A stretch of DNA of 64,000 nt from Dermatemys mawii (lineage: Eukaryota > Chordata > Testudines > Dermatemydidae). The position numbers were made by a program, and so were the translations under genes. The notes under the pieces were generated by a model, which saw only the letters and a program-made list of their open reading frames with translations, made no database searches and was not told where the DNA came from. The DNA is taken from assembly GCA_007922305.1 (NCBI GenBank), contig ML677342.1, forward strand, positions 1,255,355-1,319,354. The letters run 5' to 3'. Numbering within the stretch: the first letter of the stretch is position 1; each line of letters opens with the position of its first letter. This document shows positions 1 to 13,099 of the stretch, piece after piece.

Positions 1-955
1 TAATGTAACTGCCATATCATGTAGAGATTTTGTTACCCCAGAGGTATTGCATATCAAGATTTCCCAGTGAGGGATATGCAGTCCCAGTGATGCCCTTAAG
101 ATGGTACTGGGATACTGGTTGTTGTGTTGAAATAAATGTTTTAAGTAGACTTATTGGTAATTGGTTGATTGTTGCGGGATTCTTGACATCAGGGGACACA
201 AGAGGCCTCTTAATAAAAAGGTCTGAATGTCCTAGAGCTGTGAAATAAATGGTAAGAAATGTATTTGTCAATTGTCCTGTGAAGAATATAACTTTTTCTA
301 CACATTTAGTGGAGAGATAAAGTATTGCATAAAAAAACCTGGTATTTTTCCAGCTGTTGGATATTGTTGTTTAAGTAAATGAGGAAAGAATGTTATACCA
401 ACTTTGTTTCTCTTCCTTTTTAAAATAACAAAACACAGGATTTCTAGATAGGAAAAATGACGAGGAGGGCCTGAAAACATTCTCTTCTATGTCACTATAA
501 CAGTTTTGGTTTTGTTAGTGTGATAATGCAGTAACTGATCGTTATGGATTATTTTGGTATGGGGATCTTTGTGAAGTCCAGATGTTGACAATATGACTGA
601 TAAAGTATTGCAATAAAAAATGGTTTTCAGTGCCTCTCTCCCACATAGCCATTTGTGTCTGTCTGTGTATAACTTGAAGTTTTATTTAAGTATTGTATGT
701 ACTATGTGCCCCTCGACTCAGTCGTTTGAAGAGATTACATTACATGTGGGATATTGTAGTGTGGGGTTTTTTTTAAATGTCTGATTTGGCATTATATTTA
801 ACATGATTTTGTATTTTGTTTACAATTACTTTATATCTTTTACCCAAAAATAGATAGATAAAATTGTATAAAGTTATCAAGAACTCCTCACTAGACTGTT
901 GTAATTTGTAATATATTCATAATAGTTCTACAGTGATTTAAAAGAACTGCAAACG
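1..955. other. FAM172A intron, no recognisable feature
   Basis: This is AT-rich non-coding sequence. The short ORFs here have no recognisable domain and no supporting splice context. It lies upstream of the FAM172A exons, so it is most simply read as intron of that gene. I see no repeat family I can name. Confidence 0.5.
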
Positions 956-956
956 T

Positions 957-1156
957 GACAGAGTCCTGTGGCACCTTATAGACTAACAAATGTATTAGAG
1001 CATAAGCTTTCATGGGAGAATACCAACTTCGTCGGATACTTTCTTATTCACCCACGAAAGCTTATGCTCTAATACATCTGTTAGTCTATAAGGTGCCACA
1101 GGACTCTTTGTTGTTTTTGCAGATCCAGACTAACATAGCTACCCCTCTGATACTTA
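957..1156. repeat. Head-to-head inverted pair of a turtle-type dispersed repeat
   Basis: The + strand segment beginning GAGTCCTGTGGCACCTTATA (about 960-1016) recurs as its reverse complement at about 1053-1113. The two arms are nearly identical over about 55 bp, with a loop of about 35 bp between them. The minus-strand copy extends further at its 5' end, to a segment reading GTATCAGAGGGGTAGC near 1156, whereas the + copy starts truncated. I recall this repeat as abundant in turtle genomes but cannot assign it to a class. The transcript would fold into a long hairpin. The 87-aa ORF through it is incidental. Confidence 0.75.
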
Positions 1157-1204
1157 AATTAAGTGATATAGCATCATTGCCTCTGGACAGTTTGAGATAT
1201 GGTA

Positions 1205-1268
1205 CGTGTGTGTGTACAGCACCTCTAGGCACCTACTGTGATAAAAATAATGATGGTAATATAATACA
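1205..1268 (+). repeat. 3' tail of an amniote interspersed repeat (CORE/MIR-like)
   Basis: The segment reads TGTACAGCACCT, then TAGGCACCTACTGTGATA, then an AATAATGATGGTAATAAT-like tail. This is a tail type I recall from turtle and bird genomes. Related pieces in either orientation occur near 8690-8822, 10467-10560 and 35515-35640. The assignment is by eye and the copy is short. Confidence 0.45.
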
Positions 1269-1345
1269 TAAATAATAAAGACAAACCCATCATGATTCTC
1301 CCAGTCTACAAAGCCAAGAATGCACTACCTTCTCTTTACCTCGTC

Positions 1346-1370
1346 ATAAATAAATAAATAAATAAATATA
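1346..1370. repeat. (TAAA)n microsatellite
   Basis: About six tandem TAAA units in AT-rich intron. Confidence 0.85.
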
Positions 1371-4208
1371 GATTTTTACAGATAAATAGAGGTCAAATAA
1401 TTAAATAAATTTTGTTTAAATAAAAATACCATGGGGTAGCATTACCTTGGACTGTATTCCTTATGGTCTTTTGCACATACCACACACAATTTTATATTAT
1501 TGCTACATTTTGTTAAGTGCAGTCCAAGTGAAGTTTCTTCCAGTTTAATTGTTGTGAGGAAAGTGTCATCTAAAAGATAAAAGCAATTCAAGATTTACTT
1601 CACTTATCAATATATTTGGTAGGTTTGCATAAATCTGTGGAAGCACAAGAGTATATATGCATATATGTGTAAATGTACAAAGTTAAACTTACGTATATAA
1701 TGAACATTCCTTAAGATACCTTATTTTTAAAAAATCCTTATTTTCATCCCTCTCTTTCTTTTTCATAAACATTAAAGTAACATTCAGCATTTTTAAAATA
1801 ATTCATAATTGATAAATAAGTAGGAGATGCATTACATAGGACATACCTAATACGTTCTGAAAATCAAATAAATATTTTCATACTTTGCAATTTGCCACCC
1901 TCTCTGTCTGCCTGTCTGTAGGCACGCATGCACTTAAACATGTCACATATTATATGTATAAAATTCTTAATAGGTTTTAGCACAGTAATTTCTATATCAT
2001 CAAAGATCTATTGATGCTGATAAGGTAGGAGGTATGTTTCAGTCCTTCCTTATTTTCCCCTGACCTCTTAGACTCTGACACACTCCCCTTCAATCATTCC
2101 ATTTTCACCCAGCTGCATCCCAGGTGAAACTTCACGCTCATGCCTGTCAGCAGCAAGCACACGCTACCCATTTTTTTCAATGTAATGTGAAGTACAGTCT
2201 CCTCTCTTTAACCAAGAAAAAACCCACGGCAGGCGCACACTTAAAATAAGAAACATACTGAAGGTTATAAAATAACCTCAGTTTTGGTTTTAACTCTCCT
2301 TGTAATAGAGGAATAATGAGTAATCCTGAGGTGCTTTCAGACTTCGGGACTTAGGTCATGCTTTTCTCCTGCCGTTGTCGTTAAAACAAACACACACTCA
2401 CACAAACCGGGATCATGCGAGCCTTTATACCTTTCCTAGAACTACTGATTGAGCTGTATATAAAATGAACTTAAGATAAACATCTCTTTCTAAACCAAAA
2501 CAATGTTCAGATTGTTCAGAGCTACTTTACTGTTCAAAAATGACTGTCAGCAAATCCAGTATAATCTGTATAACATTTTCTACTGCAAGTTGCTTGCCAT
2601 AAAAGTACATGATACCTGGAGCCAGACAGCAGAACATCTCTTCTAATATTAAAGTAGCAGCTAATCTCTATGAATCTTAGCTAGAATGGAAAAAGAAAGT
2701 TCTCCTCATGGCCATAACACATAACTGTGATATCACCTTTGCTCCATCCAAACAAGTGTGTGTCAAGTTAAATTGCTTTGGGGGTTTAGGATGAACTGTT
2801 CAGAGGATATTACCATGACTCATATGAAAAATATTTGACTATTTTAATTGTTTAGTATATGAAATATATAAACGCTGGATATAATAAAATCTGCAATAAA
2901 ATAAGCTTCATATATTTCGGTCACTGAACTATAACGACCTGCTAAGTTATTGGTCAATTTAATGTTTAAAACTAATTTTCCATCTTTTTTAAAAAGAGCA
3001 TTCTCAATGGCTACATAGTCTAATGATGCTTAAGTTTATAATATAAATGTATATCTGCCATTTAGAGATTTTAATGAATCTTAAGCAATTAAGGTTTCAT
3101 CCACAAATGTACCCTAATAGTTATTGTAAGGTGTCTAAATAAGTATCTCCTGTCATTCTGAGCATTGCATTTCCAGTAATTTGTCTCCTAAACTAATGCA
3201 TTTTGTGCCTTCTTCACTTTAAACGTGAATCAATTTATAATGCACATTGTAATCTTTTCATAAAAGCCTAATTATGTACATTGCTTTTAAAAATGCAAAG
3301 CTGAGAGTAAATGTCTATTAATGCTTTACATGGAAAAACATAATACAAACATTTTGTGATCTAAATTCATTTAAAAATAGTCACTTGCACTTTTTATGCA
3401 AATGAAATTGGGCAGTCTTCTCAGGCTTTATATTAATTTGTTTTACATTAATAGAAAGAATAGTTTATTTGACATCTTATATATGTCTTTCATAGTGTTT
3501 GAGGCTTTTTTCCTTCCACCTGTAACTGGTGTCATCTCATATCATTCTTTTATATCTTTTGTCTTTGTTTTTCTTATTTATTTTTATTGTCTCTTGCCTG
3601 TATTGCAAGGCAGAACCAAATGCTAATGAACTTATGATGTATACCATAATTCACAAAATGGGTTGACAACTTTCTCTCTTTGTCAAGACTCTTTGGAGTG
3701 AAATGAAAAAGAAATTAAAGTACCCTGTCGCAAACAAACCGAGGATCGTCCCTTCCTAATTTAAATTCAGTAAAATACATGCTCAATTTTTGTGAACCTT
3801 TGGTCTTTGGAGATACATTTTTGAGACTGTGTGTTAACTTCTTTTGGTATCAAAAGATTGAGGTAATTTACTGGAAAGCATAGAAGTTATATTATAAAAT
3901 TGTTGATATTGGACCCTAATAAGGTCTAAATAGTGTTAATCTTCAATTAACAAAAAAAGGAAAAAATGTCAAAACACTCATTACAGGTTTAATTATAATT
4001 TCTGATTGATTCAAAACCTTCTGACTTTTCTGGCCATTCCAATTTAGTCATTCAGTCCAGACTGCCTGTATTGTGTATTCAGCAGTTCTTATTAGACATC
4101 TTCACAGTGAGTGATTCTGCTGGGCTTTCTGACACCCGCTTTCATGCATGGCCTGCTATTCTGTGTGGAAATGTTTTTCTGAGCTGCCTGGAACACTAAA
4201 GACATCTT

Positions 4209-4370
4209 GGCCATGTCAGATTGTGTGTGTATATATATACATAATATATATACATATACTCTCTGTGTGCATATTTGTATATAATTTAGTAAATATATGC
4301 ATGTATATAGTTGACTGTGTGTGTATATTTGTGTATATATGAATATAGTGTGCGTGTGTATATATGCATG
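4209..4370. repeat. (TG)n/(TA)n compound microsatellite
   Basis: Alternating TGTGTGTATATATATA-type runs continue with interruptions over about 160 bp. The ORFs overlapping it on both strands (rich in Y, I, H and T) are translations of this simple sequence and not genes. Confidence 0.85.
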
Positions 4371-4720
4371 TCTATACCCTCTCATAATGATAAGCCTGCT
4401 CAGGCACAAATGTATTTATAGGTTTTCCTTTATATAAGATCCCCCATGAATGTTGCTTACTTCCCTTCAGATTTTTGTCTGTTGTTATTGACACTAGGGG
4501 GCACTGCTTATCCTCTGTTGTAGCTTTCTTCGGGGACAGTGAGTAAAACTCAGCTGATTTCTCTAATCTTACTTTAATTAACAATGGAATTCGTATTAAG
4601 AAATTGTAGCCTGTTTAATTCATTGTTATTTTGTTTTTAATCTAATGTCTACTTGCAGTGTTAATACAATGGGTGGAGTCATTTGCATTTACAAACAAGT
4701 ACAGAATCCCATACAGTAAC

Positions 4721-4721
4721 T

Positions 4722-4760
<39 letters not shown>
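4721..4760. repeat. (TTTA)10 microsatellite
   Basis: Ten uninterrupted TTTA units, flanked by AGTAAC on the left and AGTTTG on the right. Confidence 0.95.
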
Positions 4761-4761
<1 letters not shown>

Positions 4762-6894
4762 GTTTGAAATGTCAATCTTGGCAAAACTAGAAGGCTAAGT
4801 TTGTCCTGTGATGAGGTTTAGATCCCTTGCCAGCTGTGCTTCTAGCCAGCAACTGTGATGAACAGCTTTAGAAAGAAAGTGAGAGAAAGCATTGAAGAGT
4901 TAGTGTGATTCATTTGAACAAAGGTCAAGAGAAAGATAAGCGGAGGACAAGAACAGGAAGTTAAAAAGTATATCTTCAGTAATGAAAGTATCCATCAATT
5001 ACATTATCCTAAAATGATTTGTTCGCTGATTACTGTGTAATTATATTTTAGCAAATCACTGAATTATGGGTAAACAATAACCATTCATGGGCTATTTTAA
5101 TAGTATATTTTTAGATGGAAGAGTTGAATAAATCAGGCCTCTCCAATACATAAATTGACAAATGCATTTACTTATTCTTTTACAAATGTCAGAAAATTAA
5201 TATCAATATGAGCCATTGACTCAAAATAATAATGTCCAGGTTAGATCATAATGGACATAATTTCATATTAGTCAATTTGTGAGATATGTAGTTTAATGTA
5301 TTGATGCTTTTTACATATGTTTCATGTTTTAGATATGAAACTCACACCCTGAAGTTTTACATTTTAAAAAATAGCTTTTCTTACTCTATGTTAACATAAC
5401 TACAATTCTCTGCACTGAAAATCTACTTAATTATTACTGACTTTCATTTAGTGAGTAATAATTTTTCTATTAAGTGAAATGATGTATTCACTAATAACTG
5501 TGCCTATGTGAGTAACAGCAGTTGTGTCTGTTACCTGCAAGTGACATGTTAAAGTGATGGTTACCAGTGTAGCTAAAGTTCTTTCTATATATATAAGCTG
5601 TACAAGTGATTTTTAATGATTGAACCTTATATAATACTAATATATACTTTTAAGTATTACAGTATTAACATATTGCAGATATTATTTTATGAAAAATCCT
5701 ATTAGAAGATCTATTAGTGTTCTGAGAGGACAGTACTACAAGTTGTTTTTAATATGTAGCTTTTTACATTATTTTTTAATTATTAGCACGTAATATAACA
5801 ATCATAAGCAGTTTGGATTCCTACCTGTTCTTTAGTAGTAGAGCTGTCATTTCACAAGAACAGGTATCACCTAGTTATGCTTTATCAGTTCATAAGCACT
5901 GATTAATCAATATGGGGCAGATTTTGTTATCGTCAACATTTTATGATTTAAAATGTTATTTTGGTGGTACTAACTGTCTACAAGCTATCAGACGTCAGCA
6001 ATGTTATAATAGCTTTTTTCTCTCCTAGCAGGATGTTGCTTTTGGCTATAAAAAGTTAATTTCAGATCCTGATATACTTGCATTAATTTTTGAGACATTG
6101 GTTGGGTGTAGTATAGCAAAGAATAACATGAACATCACACCACTGTGCTATAGCTAATTGTTTATTACCTCAAGCCAAAGGGAAGCAGTGTTAATGTGCA
6201 CACCACAGTGTCTGTAGAAAAGTAGGAAACTGACAGAAAAGGTCTTAGAGATTTCTTCCTGAGGGTCTTGAGAAGAGGCCCAAGGAGGAAAAGGAGAAAC
6301 AATAGCATCCTCATGGCATAGGGGATAATTTTCAGCACTTTTTGGATTTTGGCACATTTGGGAGAACATCTTAGTACATTAAAATAATATTTTATTACCG
6401 GACTACAAGATCCACCAACAGTTTTGTCTCAGTACAGGAAAGCTCATTTTAATATCTACTTTTAAAAAGTACAGTTTCATATGAAAAACAAATGATTGAA
6501 TTGCCTATCAGATGTTATGTACACAATAGTTCAATAATATATTTGTAAACACTGGAATATTTGCTGACAGAGGTGCATGTTTTCTCTTGGTTTGCTAGTA
6601 AGTGATCTGTTGACTCTATAGCTATGTAAAAACATCTCATCAGCACCTATTATAATCAGCTAGAACTTTACTATAAATCATCAGAAAAAGCAATGTGAGA
6701 CACTTTTTTACCAATACATTTATTTTGAAATTAATAGAGAAAAATAATACAGAGTCTGTGCTTGGGATGGTCTAATAAGCATACCCATGAGACATTCCTT
6801 TTTAAGTACTAAATGAAAGCTTTTGCATTGCTAACAGGCTACAAAAGTTGCTTAGGTAATAAGACTCTTTTTCTCTTATCAGTAAAAATGAAAG

Positions 6895-7085
6895 AGGGAG
6901 TGAGGGTATGGCTCAAGGGATTGGTAATCAGATTACAAAGTCTTTCACTTCTAGGTCACTGGTTCAAATCTGCCCCCTGTTTAGTAGTGACCAAAAGCTG
7001 TTACCAGCTGATGGCTTCTCAGTGATCTTTATGAAATAAATTAGTGGAGTCAGCCCTATGGCCAATGAAAATCACAGTTAGCACC
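6895..7085 (+). repeat. tRNA-derived SINE fragment
   Basis: An A-box-like element (TGGCTCAAGGGATTGG, near 6909) is followed about 45 bp later by a B-box-like element (GGTTCAAATC, near 6961), the arrangement of an internal RNA polymerase III promoter. A non-tRNA body follows, reading ACCAAAAGCTGTTACCAGCT and TGGAGTCAGCCCTA. This is the head-plus-body layout of a SINE. I do not see a clear acceptor stem, so it is not a tRNA gene. The family name is uncertain. Confidence 0.55.
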
Positions 7086-8689
7086 CATGCAGGCAGTCTC
7101 AATTGAGAATATTTCTATAAGTGAGACCAAATTACCTACTAACGCATAGAAAGGGTACATTAGTGGAACAATATGAGTGAGGTTTGCACTGTCACTGTCC
7201 ATGTTACATCTGGCTTGACTAAGGTTAAATAGAAGATTTTATTCTCTAATTCTGTCATTTACACCTTTCACTAGCATGACTCTATGTTGTCAGCTTTCTT
7301 ACGTCTTACACTGGTGACTTTTAATTTTATTTGAACTTGTATCATTCTAAATTATTTCAGCATTGATGAACTTGGCTAATATAACATTTTTTAAATTGAA
7401 GCAGGTTAAAAGTCCAAATAAAATTATTACTTATTTAGTCTGAGAAGAAATATACTGTATTAACAAGTTTATTTTGGCTAATTTATGAAATACTTTTTAT
7501 TAATGACTTTAATGTTGTATTAATGATGTGGAAGATATGAGACTGTGTTACAGCACAGACTCCCATTCTCTACATGAACTCTGTAGTTGAAACATGTCCA
7601 GAAAAATGCTGGAAAACTTCAAATAAGGAAAAATACTGAAAAACAGAATAGCACAAAGTATGTTTCCCTATATATATAATATAAGATCTCTGAGTGTAAA
7701 TTTTCCAGTGCCATCTTTTATCAGTGTCATCATCAGATGTCAAAATGATAGGTTTAAAGATTCTGCCCTTCACTGATTTGAAGCGTTATGGTTTCCATTA
7801 GGATGGGTAGAACTAGAGGATGTTAACTGTAAAATGAATATTGTTTCTGTTTCATTAATGTATGAATCAGAAACTATAGCTATCTAATATGTGTAATTTG
7901 TACATTTATGTGGAAATAATTTTTACATTTTATAGCTATATTGCTGTCTAAATATAGGTGTATACACAATCATACCTATGACTATGACATGTTAAAATGA
8001 TTTTTTTCAAAATTAAATGTAGTGAAAACCTGATAACATTTCTTCTGATGTGACAGATATGCTGTATATATATTACTGTAGTCATTCTCATACACAGGAG
8101 AGAGCTAGAGATTTCATCGATCTCAAATGAAGATTGTAGGTCTCCATAGATGAAACAAGTCATGTCAATAAGCTCTTCCTCCTCCCCCCTCCTCCCCAAC
8201 TTTCCCTAGAACTGAAGTGATGTAACTACCTCTTCTGCTTTTCTGATGCCACAGCCTGCTGGGAGAACAAAATATGTGAATCTGCGGTATAGAAAAACAA
8301 TTGTGTACTGCCTTTATTAAAACATGTCACCAAACATTCCAAATGTAAGTGGCCAGCAAATTGTCCCTTCAATTTTAAAATAGACTTTAATGGTCACAAA
8401 CTGCATTTCTGAACTAATTTGTAACCTATACTTTTCGTCAAATTCCTTCTCAAGACTCATATTCCTGTGGGGCAAGAAATAAGCTAAGTAATGAAGTCTA
8501 ATTTGAGTGGCAGATGAGGATAGTTGATATTTATCAATTTATATAGGACAGAAAACCTTAAGATTATTTGGAACCATCTAGTTGTACACATAGCTAGCTA
8601 GGTAACTTCATGATCTTATTATCCCTTTTTTCTCCCTTCCCTACTACTATTTGTTACACTCACTCATTGTGTTTTGTTTCTAGTTAGAC

Positions 8690-8822
8690 TGTAAGCAGTT
8701 CAGGTTAAGGTTCATGTTTTCCTGTGTATTTGTACAGTTCCTAGCAGAACGGGGAGCTGAATCTTGACTGGGGCTTTTGAGCACCTTCACAAGGATTTTA
8801 TAAATAACAATAATCTCGGAGG
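8690..8822 (+). repeat. 3' tail of an amniote interspersed repeat
   Basis: The order of blocks, AGACTGTAAGC, then CCTGTGTATTTGTACAG, then TTGACTGGGGCTTTT, then ATAAATAACAATAAT, is the conserved 3' region of a SINE/LINE tail common in turtles and birds. It belongs to the same group as 1205-1268 and, inverted, 35515-35640. Confidence 0.5.
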
Positions 8823-9361
8823 CCATTTTAATACAGCCAGATGTGCACAGATACCCTAATGCTCCTGCAAGGGAAAACCCTTTACCGGTACATGGCCCTT
8901 CTGTCCATCTTAGAGAATGATAGACCATCCTTGCCCACCTTTTCCTTTGATGTTCAAGTCTGCACTGGCATTAAGAACTGAGGAAAATGGAATGACCATC
9001 ACTGGAAACAAAAGAACCTAAGATTAGTAATATAGGTGGAAAGAGTGAGGGTTGACTGCCAGTTTCATAAAGTTGTTCCAGCCAAGAGTGAAGGTTTATA
9101 TACCCAAGCCAGGCATTTTAAAAGTTCACTCATAGGTTACAGGAGGAAAAAAACAAAAATCCTAAACATTTACGGCACAGCTGTTTTTAAACTCATGAAA
9201 GCTTCCTTTCAAGTCTGGTGTGAAACTTTACTCTTTTTCCACAGGGGTTACTGATTTTATTCCATCAGTTACCTCAGCTGTCTCTATTTTGAGGCCACAC
9301 CAAAAGAACTCTAGGAATAGGCAAGCTCACGGGTGTTCTGGGGCAATATTGAGAAGACTAA

Positions 9362-9480
9362 GGGTTTGTCTATACACAGTTATTGTATGAATTTAATGTA
9401 TCAGTTTAGAAGCTGATGTTAGAGACAACCCCCATAGATGCAGGTATACTGGTGTAAAGGTACTTGTCTTGATTTTTCAG
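9362..9480. mobile_element. Possible PIF/Harbinger MITE end
   Basis: TAA followed by GGGTTTGTCTATACACAG looks like the left terminus of the Harbinger MITEs elsewhere in the window (GG...TGTCTACAC type, TWA target). No matching right end was found downstream, so this is a truncated copy or a chance match. The end coordinate is arbitrary. Confidence 0.3.
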
Positions 9481-10466
9481 TTTGCATGCTGAACTGAAAA
9501 ATAAAAATAAATTCAATTTAGTTCTGGAGTTTGACCCAGAATGCATTGGGTGTTTTTTCATTGCAGGTCATTTTCACCTGTGTTTCACCCTTTTTTAAAT
9601 TCAGCTAATTATCTACATAAATGATGTTTTGAAACAAAAAGTCAAAACAAAACTTTTTGAAATGGTCAAAAGAAAATATTTGGAAATGAAATTGCACCTA
9701 TTTAACTTTATCAGTTTCCACCCTGATATAGGTAAATCAGCGTAAACTATTTGTAGAACATCCTTAAAGCCTGTAAATGTAACCCAGATATTTATGTGTA
9801 TAAGGGGAGTTTCATCGAGAATTTGTCCCTCGAGCGGGACTAGCCCAAATATCACGGTGCATTTTGCAAGGAAGACACAGTGCAGGTTAAGGTCCTCCCC
9901 GGTGACGAAAGAGAATAGAGTTGCAGAAAGGAACAAAAGATGCTGAAGTGACATACTGACATTGTGATTTTTGCCTTGTGATATAATATAATCACATATT
10001 ATGCATAATATAATCACATTAACATATGGTATATCACTAAAAGGAGCAATACAGACAAATATAAGAGGGATGTCAGGGAGCTATAAGAGATGATGTTACT
10101 GATGTCTATAACCTTCACTCTATCCTGAAAAGGTAGGAACTAATTGATTTGCTATGGTAGTGGTGGCTGTGGTGAAATAAAGAACTTTAGCAAACTTGTT
10201 GTGATAAACTTTGATGGCGTGGTGGAACTTTAGGCAAAAAGAAACTGGCAAAAATCATTTGCCATTTGGATCCTTGTGGAATGTAGGCGCATTGAGTCAC
10301 TTGGAGTACCTGGCCAGTGATTGGTAATATGTTTTGAAAGTAAACTCCAAGGATTGCTGGAGTTGCATGTAACCTAACTGGAAGGCTAGTATGTGTTTTT
10401 TTATTTCCTTTAAAATTTTACAAAGAGTATAAAAAGCCTATCTGTCATGTTAGTTTCTTTGAGTAC

Positions 10467-10565
10467 TAATTGTCTGCTCAGTTCTGTACAAGACACAAAA
10501 GAAGACATGGTCCTATTTCAAAGAACTTACAATTTAGGAGACAGATAACACAATCAAACATGCAA
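10467..10565. repeat. Interspersed repeat fragment, tail family
   Basis: The segment includes CAAAGAACTTACAATTTAGG and AGACAGATAACACAATCAAAC. This resembles the internal part of the same amniote repeat seen inverted at 35515-35640, where the equivalent reads AGCAGCCTACAGTCCAGATT. It is followed directly by the TSD of the hAT MITE. Confidence 0.45.
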
Positions 10566-10573
10566 TGCAGCAT

Positions 10574-10697
10574 ATAGGGTGACCAGATGTCCTGATTTTA
10601 TAGGGACAGTCCCGATATTTGGGGATTTGTCTTGCATAGGCACCTATTACCCGCCACCCCCTGTCCCAATTTTTCACACTTGCTGTCTGGTCACCCT
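10574..10697. mobile_element. Short hAT-type MITE with 8-bp TSD
   Basis: The ends are inverted repeats: TAGGGTGACCAGATGTCC on the left and the inverse of TGCTGTCTGGTCACCCT on the right. The element is largely palindromic internally, with GGGACAGTCCCGATATTTGG facing CTGTCCCAATTTTTCACAC. The 8-bp direct repeat TGCAGCAT flanks it at 10566-10573 and 10698-10705, which fits hAT integration. It has no coding capacity and would have been moved by a transposase supplied in trans. Confidence 0.85.
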
Positions 10698-10709
10698 TGC
10701 AGCATGTGA

Positions 10710-12970
10710 GCCAGAGACAGACTCCATTTTACAGCATATTTTTAATATCATAGATTGCGAAATAATTTTTACTGACATGGGCTAGAATTTGTGGATTTCA
10801 CAATTTATTTTTGAGAAAGGACTTGAAAATTGAAAAGGGTGGGTTCTTCGCACACAGCGATAGGACATGTGGCCTTCAGCATGCTCATTTTTAAAGCCGT
10901 GGAGACAACAGGTGGGAAGACTGGGAGGCATTATTTGGAGTTTGGTGCAAAGACCAAAGGTGGAGTATGATCCAGAATCTGCAGACCTGTTTCTTCTAAT
11001 CCTAACAACACCAGACTAAGTGAACAGCATCACTTTTATAGGCCAGAAATATCTGTCAGATGTGTGTGTGCGCGCGTGTCTGAGAGAGAGAATTAGACCA
11101 TGCAAGTAAATTATGCTAAACTCACTATAATGAATCTGTATATGATAAATAAGAAATTTTCAGAAAGTTCATTGATACTTTTATAAAGGCATTCATTGAC
11201 ATAGAATTTTGGCACCATAAATATTATCTAAACGCCAACATTAATTTGAACAAATCATATTCTTCCTTTGTGGATTTGCTGCTATCCAACAGGATTTCTT
11301 TTGACAGACCATGTGTTCACATGCCATAAATACTCAAGTCTGATTTGTGATAGTTGATCACTGCCTTGTGTTCTAGGCAATGCACAGATGTACTGTGCTG
11401 TCCCAAAAAAGTACCAAAACTTTGTGTTTCCCAAGCTCTCTAGTGTTCTGCTATGCTGCCTCTTAGGCGGGCAAAGTGTGTGCTCTCCTCCACAGCAAAA
11501 GCGTGATTCTGGGTTTTAAAAATTAGGCCTATACTGTACATTGAGCTGGAAAGTCTTTATTTTAACCTAAACATTTCCATTTATAGTTCAAATACTCTTT
11601 AGACTGCTTCATAAACACATTCTGTGTATGAAAGAGCTTTTTCATAATAGCCGCTTCCTAATTTTATCTTTCTTCCCTCCATCTCACAAAAGGTGTGAGC
11701 CATTTTCTGCATGGTCAGTAATTATTTATCAAATATCCTTTTCTGGTTTACTGTGGTCTCTTTTTCAGACTTCCAGGCTCTTGGTCATTTGCTAGGTGTG
11801 TGTTTGTTTTTATTTTGTTTGGTTTTGGTTTTTTAGCACACAGACACCATAGGCTTTTTTGCTGAGGGAGCGTGATGTAGCAGCACATTGTAAGCAGGAA
11901 AAGGAAAGGAAGTCATTTCTGCTCTCTTCTGGCTGCCTGTAATAATAAATCATAATTTGCCATTGCCTAACCAGTGACTAGAGAGTTATCTTCATAAGTT
12001 TGTGACCCCAAAAGTTTCATTTTACATACCCTCTCCCTTAGAGATCTTGCTTGTGGAGAGATTTTTCCTTCCTGAAGTTAGTCAAAGGTTGCAAGAATTA
12101 AAACTGAAGTTTCAAAGTACAGGAAAAGTGATTGTTGTCTTTTCCTATTGCTAGAGTGGAAATCCAGCTGGTAGTGTTTAAATAACAAGGGTGTTAGACT
12201 CCATGTCCATCAGCGAGGTGCTCAGCATAAAACTCAGCTTCACTCTTTGATTTTAAACTCTGTACCTTTAGAGAAATAATGTGTGTATGTATATTTGTGT
12301 GAATATATAATAATATAGAACTAAATCCTTAGATAATTATTCAGGCCTTACTTATCCAGCATCTTACTGGAAACAGAATGAGAACTTCAGGATTTGCCAT
12401 ACTAATGATTTCCACTATGCACATACTCTACATGTTGTGTGTGTGTGAGAGAGTATGAAAGAAAGCACATGGAAACAGAACGTTGAATTGATATACACAT
12501 GAAGAGAGTATTAGAGTTGATTACAAAAACAGAACAAGTAAAAATTTTACACAATTCCCTTTGGATATTGTAGACATGGAAGTAACATTTGTCACTTTGA
12601 AAATTTAAAACATAATATACTGTTTTACTTCATTTTATTTCAAATAATTTTGGCTACTGTGGTCATTTTTAAACTGGTGTCTGGATTTCAAGTTCTGAAT
12701 TTACACATATGAGAGAGGCTTTCATAATTCACTTGAGGCTTTGTCTCTGATTAACTTTGGGCCATTTTCTTAATGATGGTTAAAAAAATATTCCCCATTC
12801 CACCTCCATTGCCCTTTCAATCCTTGTGTATTAGTTCTTTCATTCTCACAAATTTGTTATATATTTATTTGTGCACAGTAGCTTTAGAGCACATAAAGTA
12901 CAACAGAGTAATATTATATCTATTTTAGTCTTATTCTATAAAAATCCAGAAACTACATATTCTGGATTCA
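10710..12970. other. Intron, nothing recognised
   Basis: AT-rich sequence with a short (TG)n/(CG)n/(AG)n run near 11060-11090 and TG-rich patches near 12280 and 12437. I see no gene, RNA gene or transposon I can name. Confidence 0.4.
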
Positions 12971-12977
12971 GGTTGCT

Positions 12978-13035
12978 CCTTTCGCTGTATTGCCAACTCT
13001 TCCAATTTTATTGTGACTAGCAATTTTTGTTGTTG
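12978..13035 (+). repeat. Fragment of a dispersed repeat (TTGCCAACTCT family)
   Basis: The segment TTGCCAACTCTTCCAATTTT followed by ATTGTGACTAG matches the start of longer copies at 51945-52215 and 61868-62135. Those read (C)CAACTCTCTTGATTTTATTGT-like, then GTGAGTCTTGTGA. The class is unknown and the copy is short. Confidence 0.45.
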
Positions 13036-13099
13036 TTTTTTTATTTGCCTCTTGAAACCATGATGAAATACTGCCAACTCACAAATTTTCCCTTATTCA

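Larger units (their letters stand above)
1371..6890. other. AT-rich intron, apart from two simple repeats
   Basis: Apart from the microsatellites at 4209-4370 and 4721-4760, I recognise no exon, RNA gene or transposon here. The ORFs are short and lack domain signatures. The lack of visible repeats makes conserved non-coding elements possible, but sequence alone cannot show that. Confidence 0.45.
7086..10466. other. Intron with scattered repeat fragments
   Basis: Mostly AT-rich unassigned sequence. The nameable pieces are the repeat tail at 8690-8822 and a Harbinger-like end at 9362. A near-palindromic AT run at about 9978-10020 repeats TAATATAATCACAT. No exon or RNA gene was recognised. Confidence 0.4.

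Noticed and set aside
4092..4409. 105-aa ORF rich in Tyr, Ile, His and Thr
   Set aside because: It is a translation of the TG/TA microsatellite.
9978..10020. AT-rich near-palindrome as an origin or regulatory site
   Set aside because: It is a short repeat of TAATATAATCACAT in AT-rich intron, with no supporting context.
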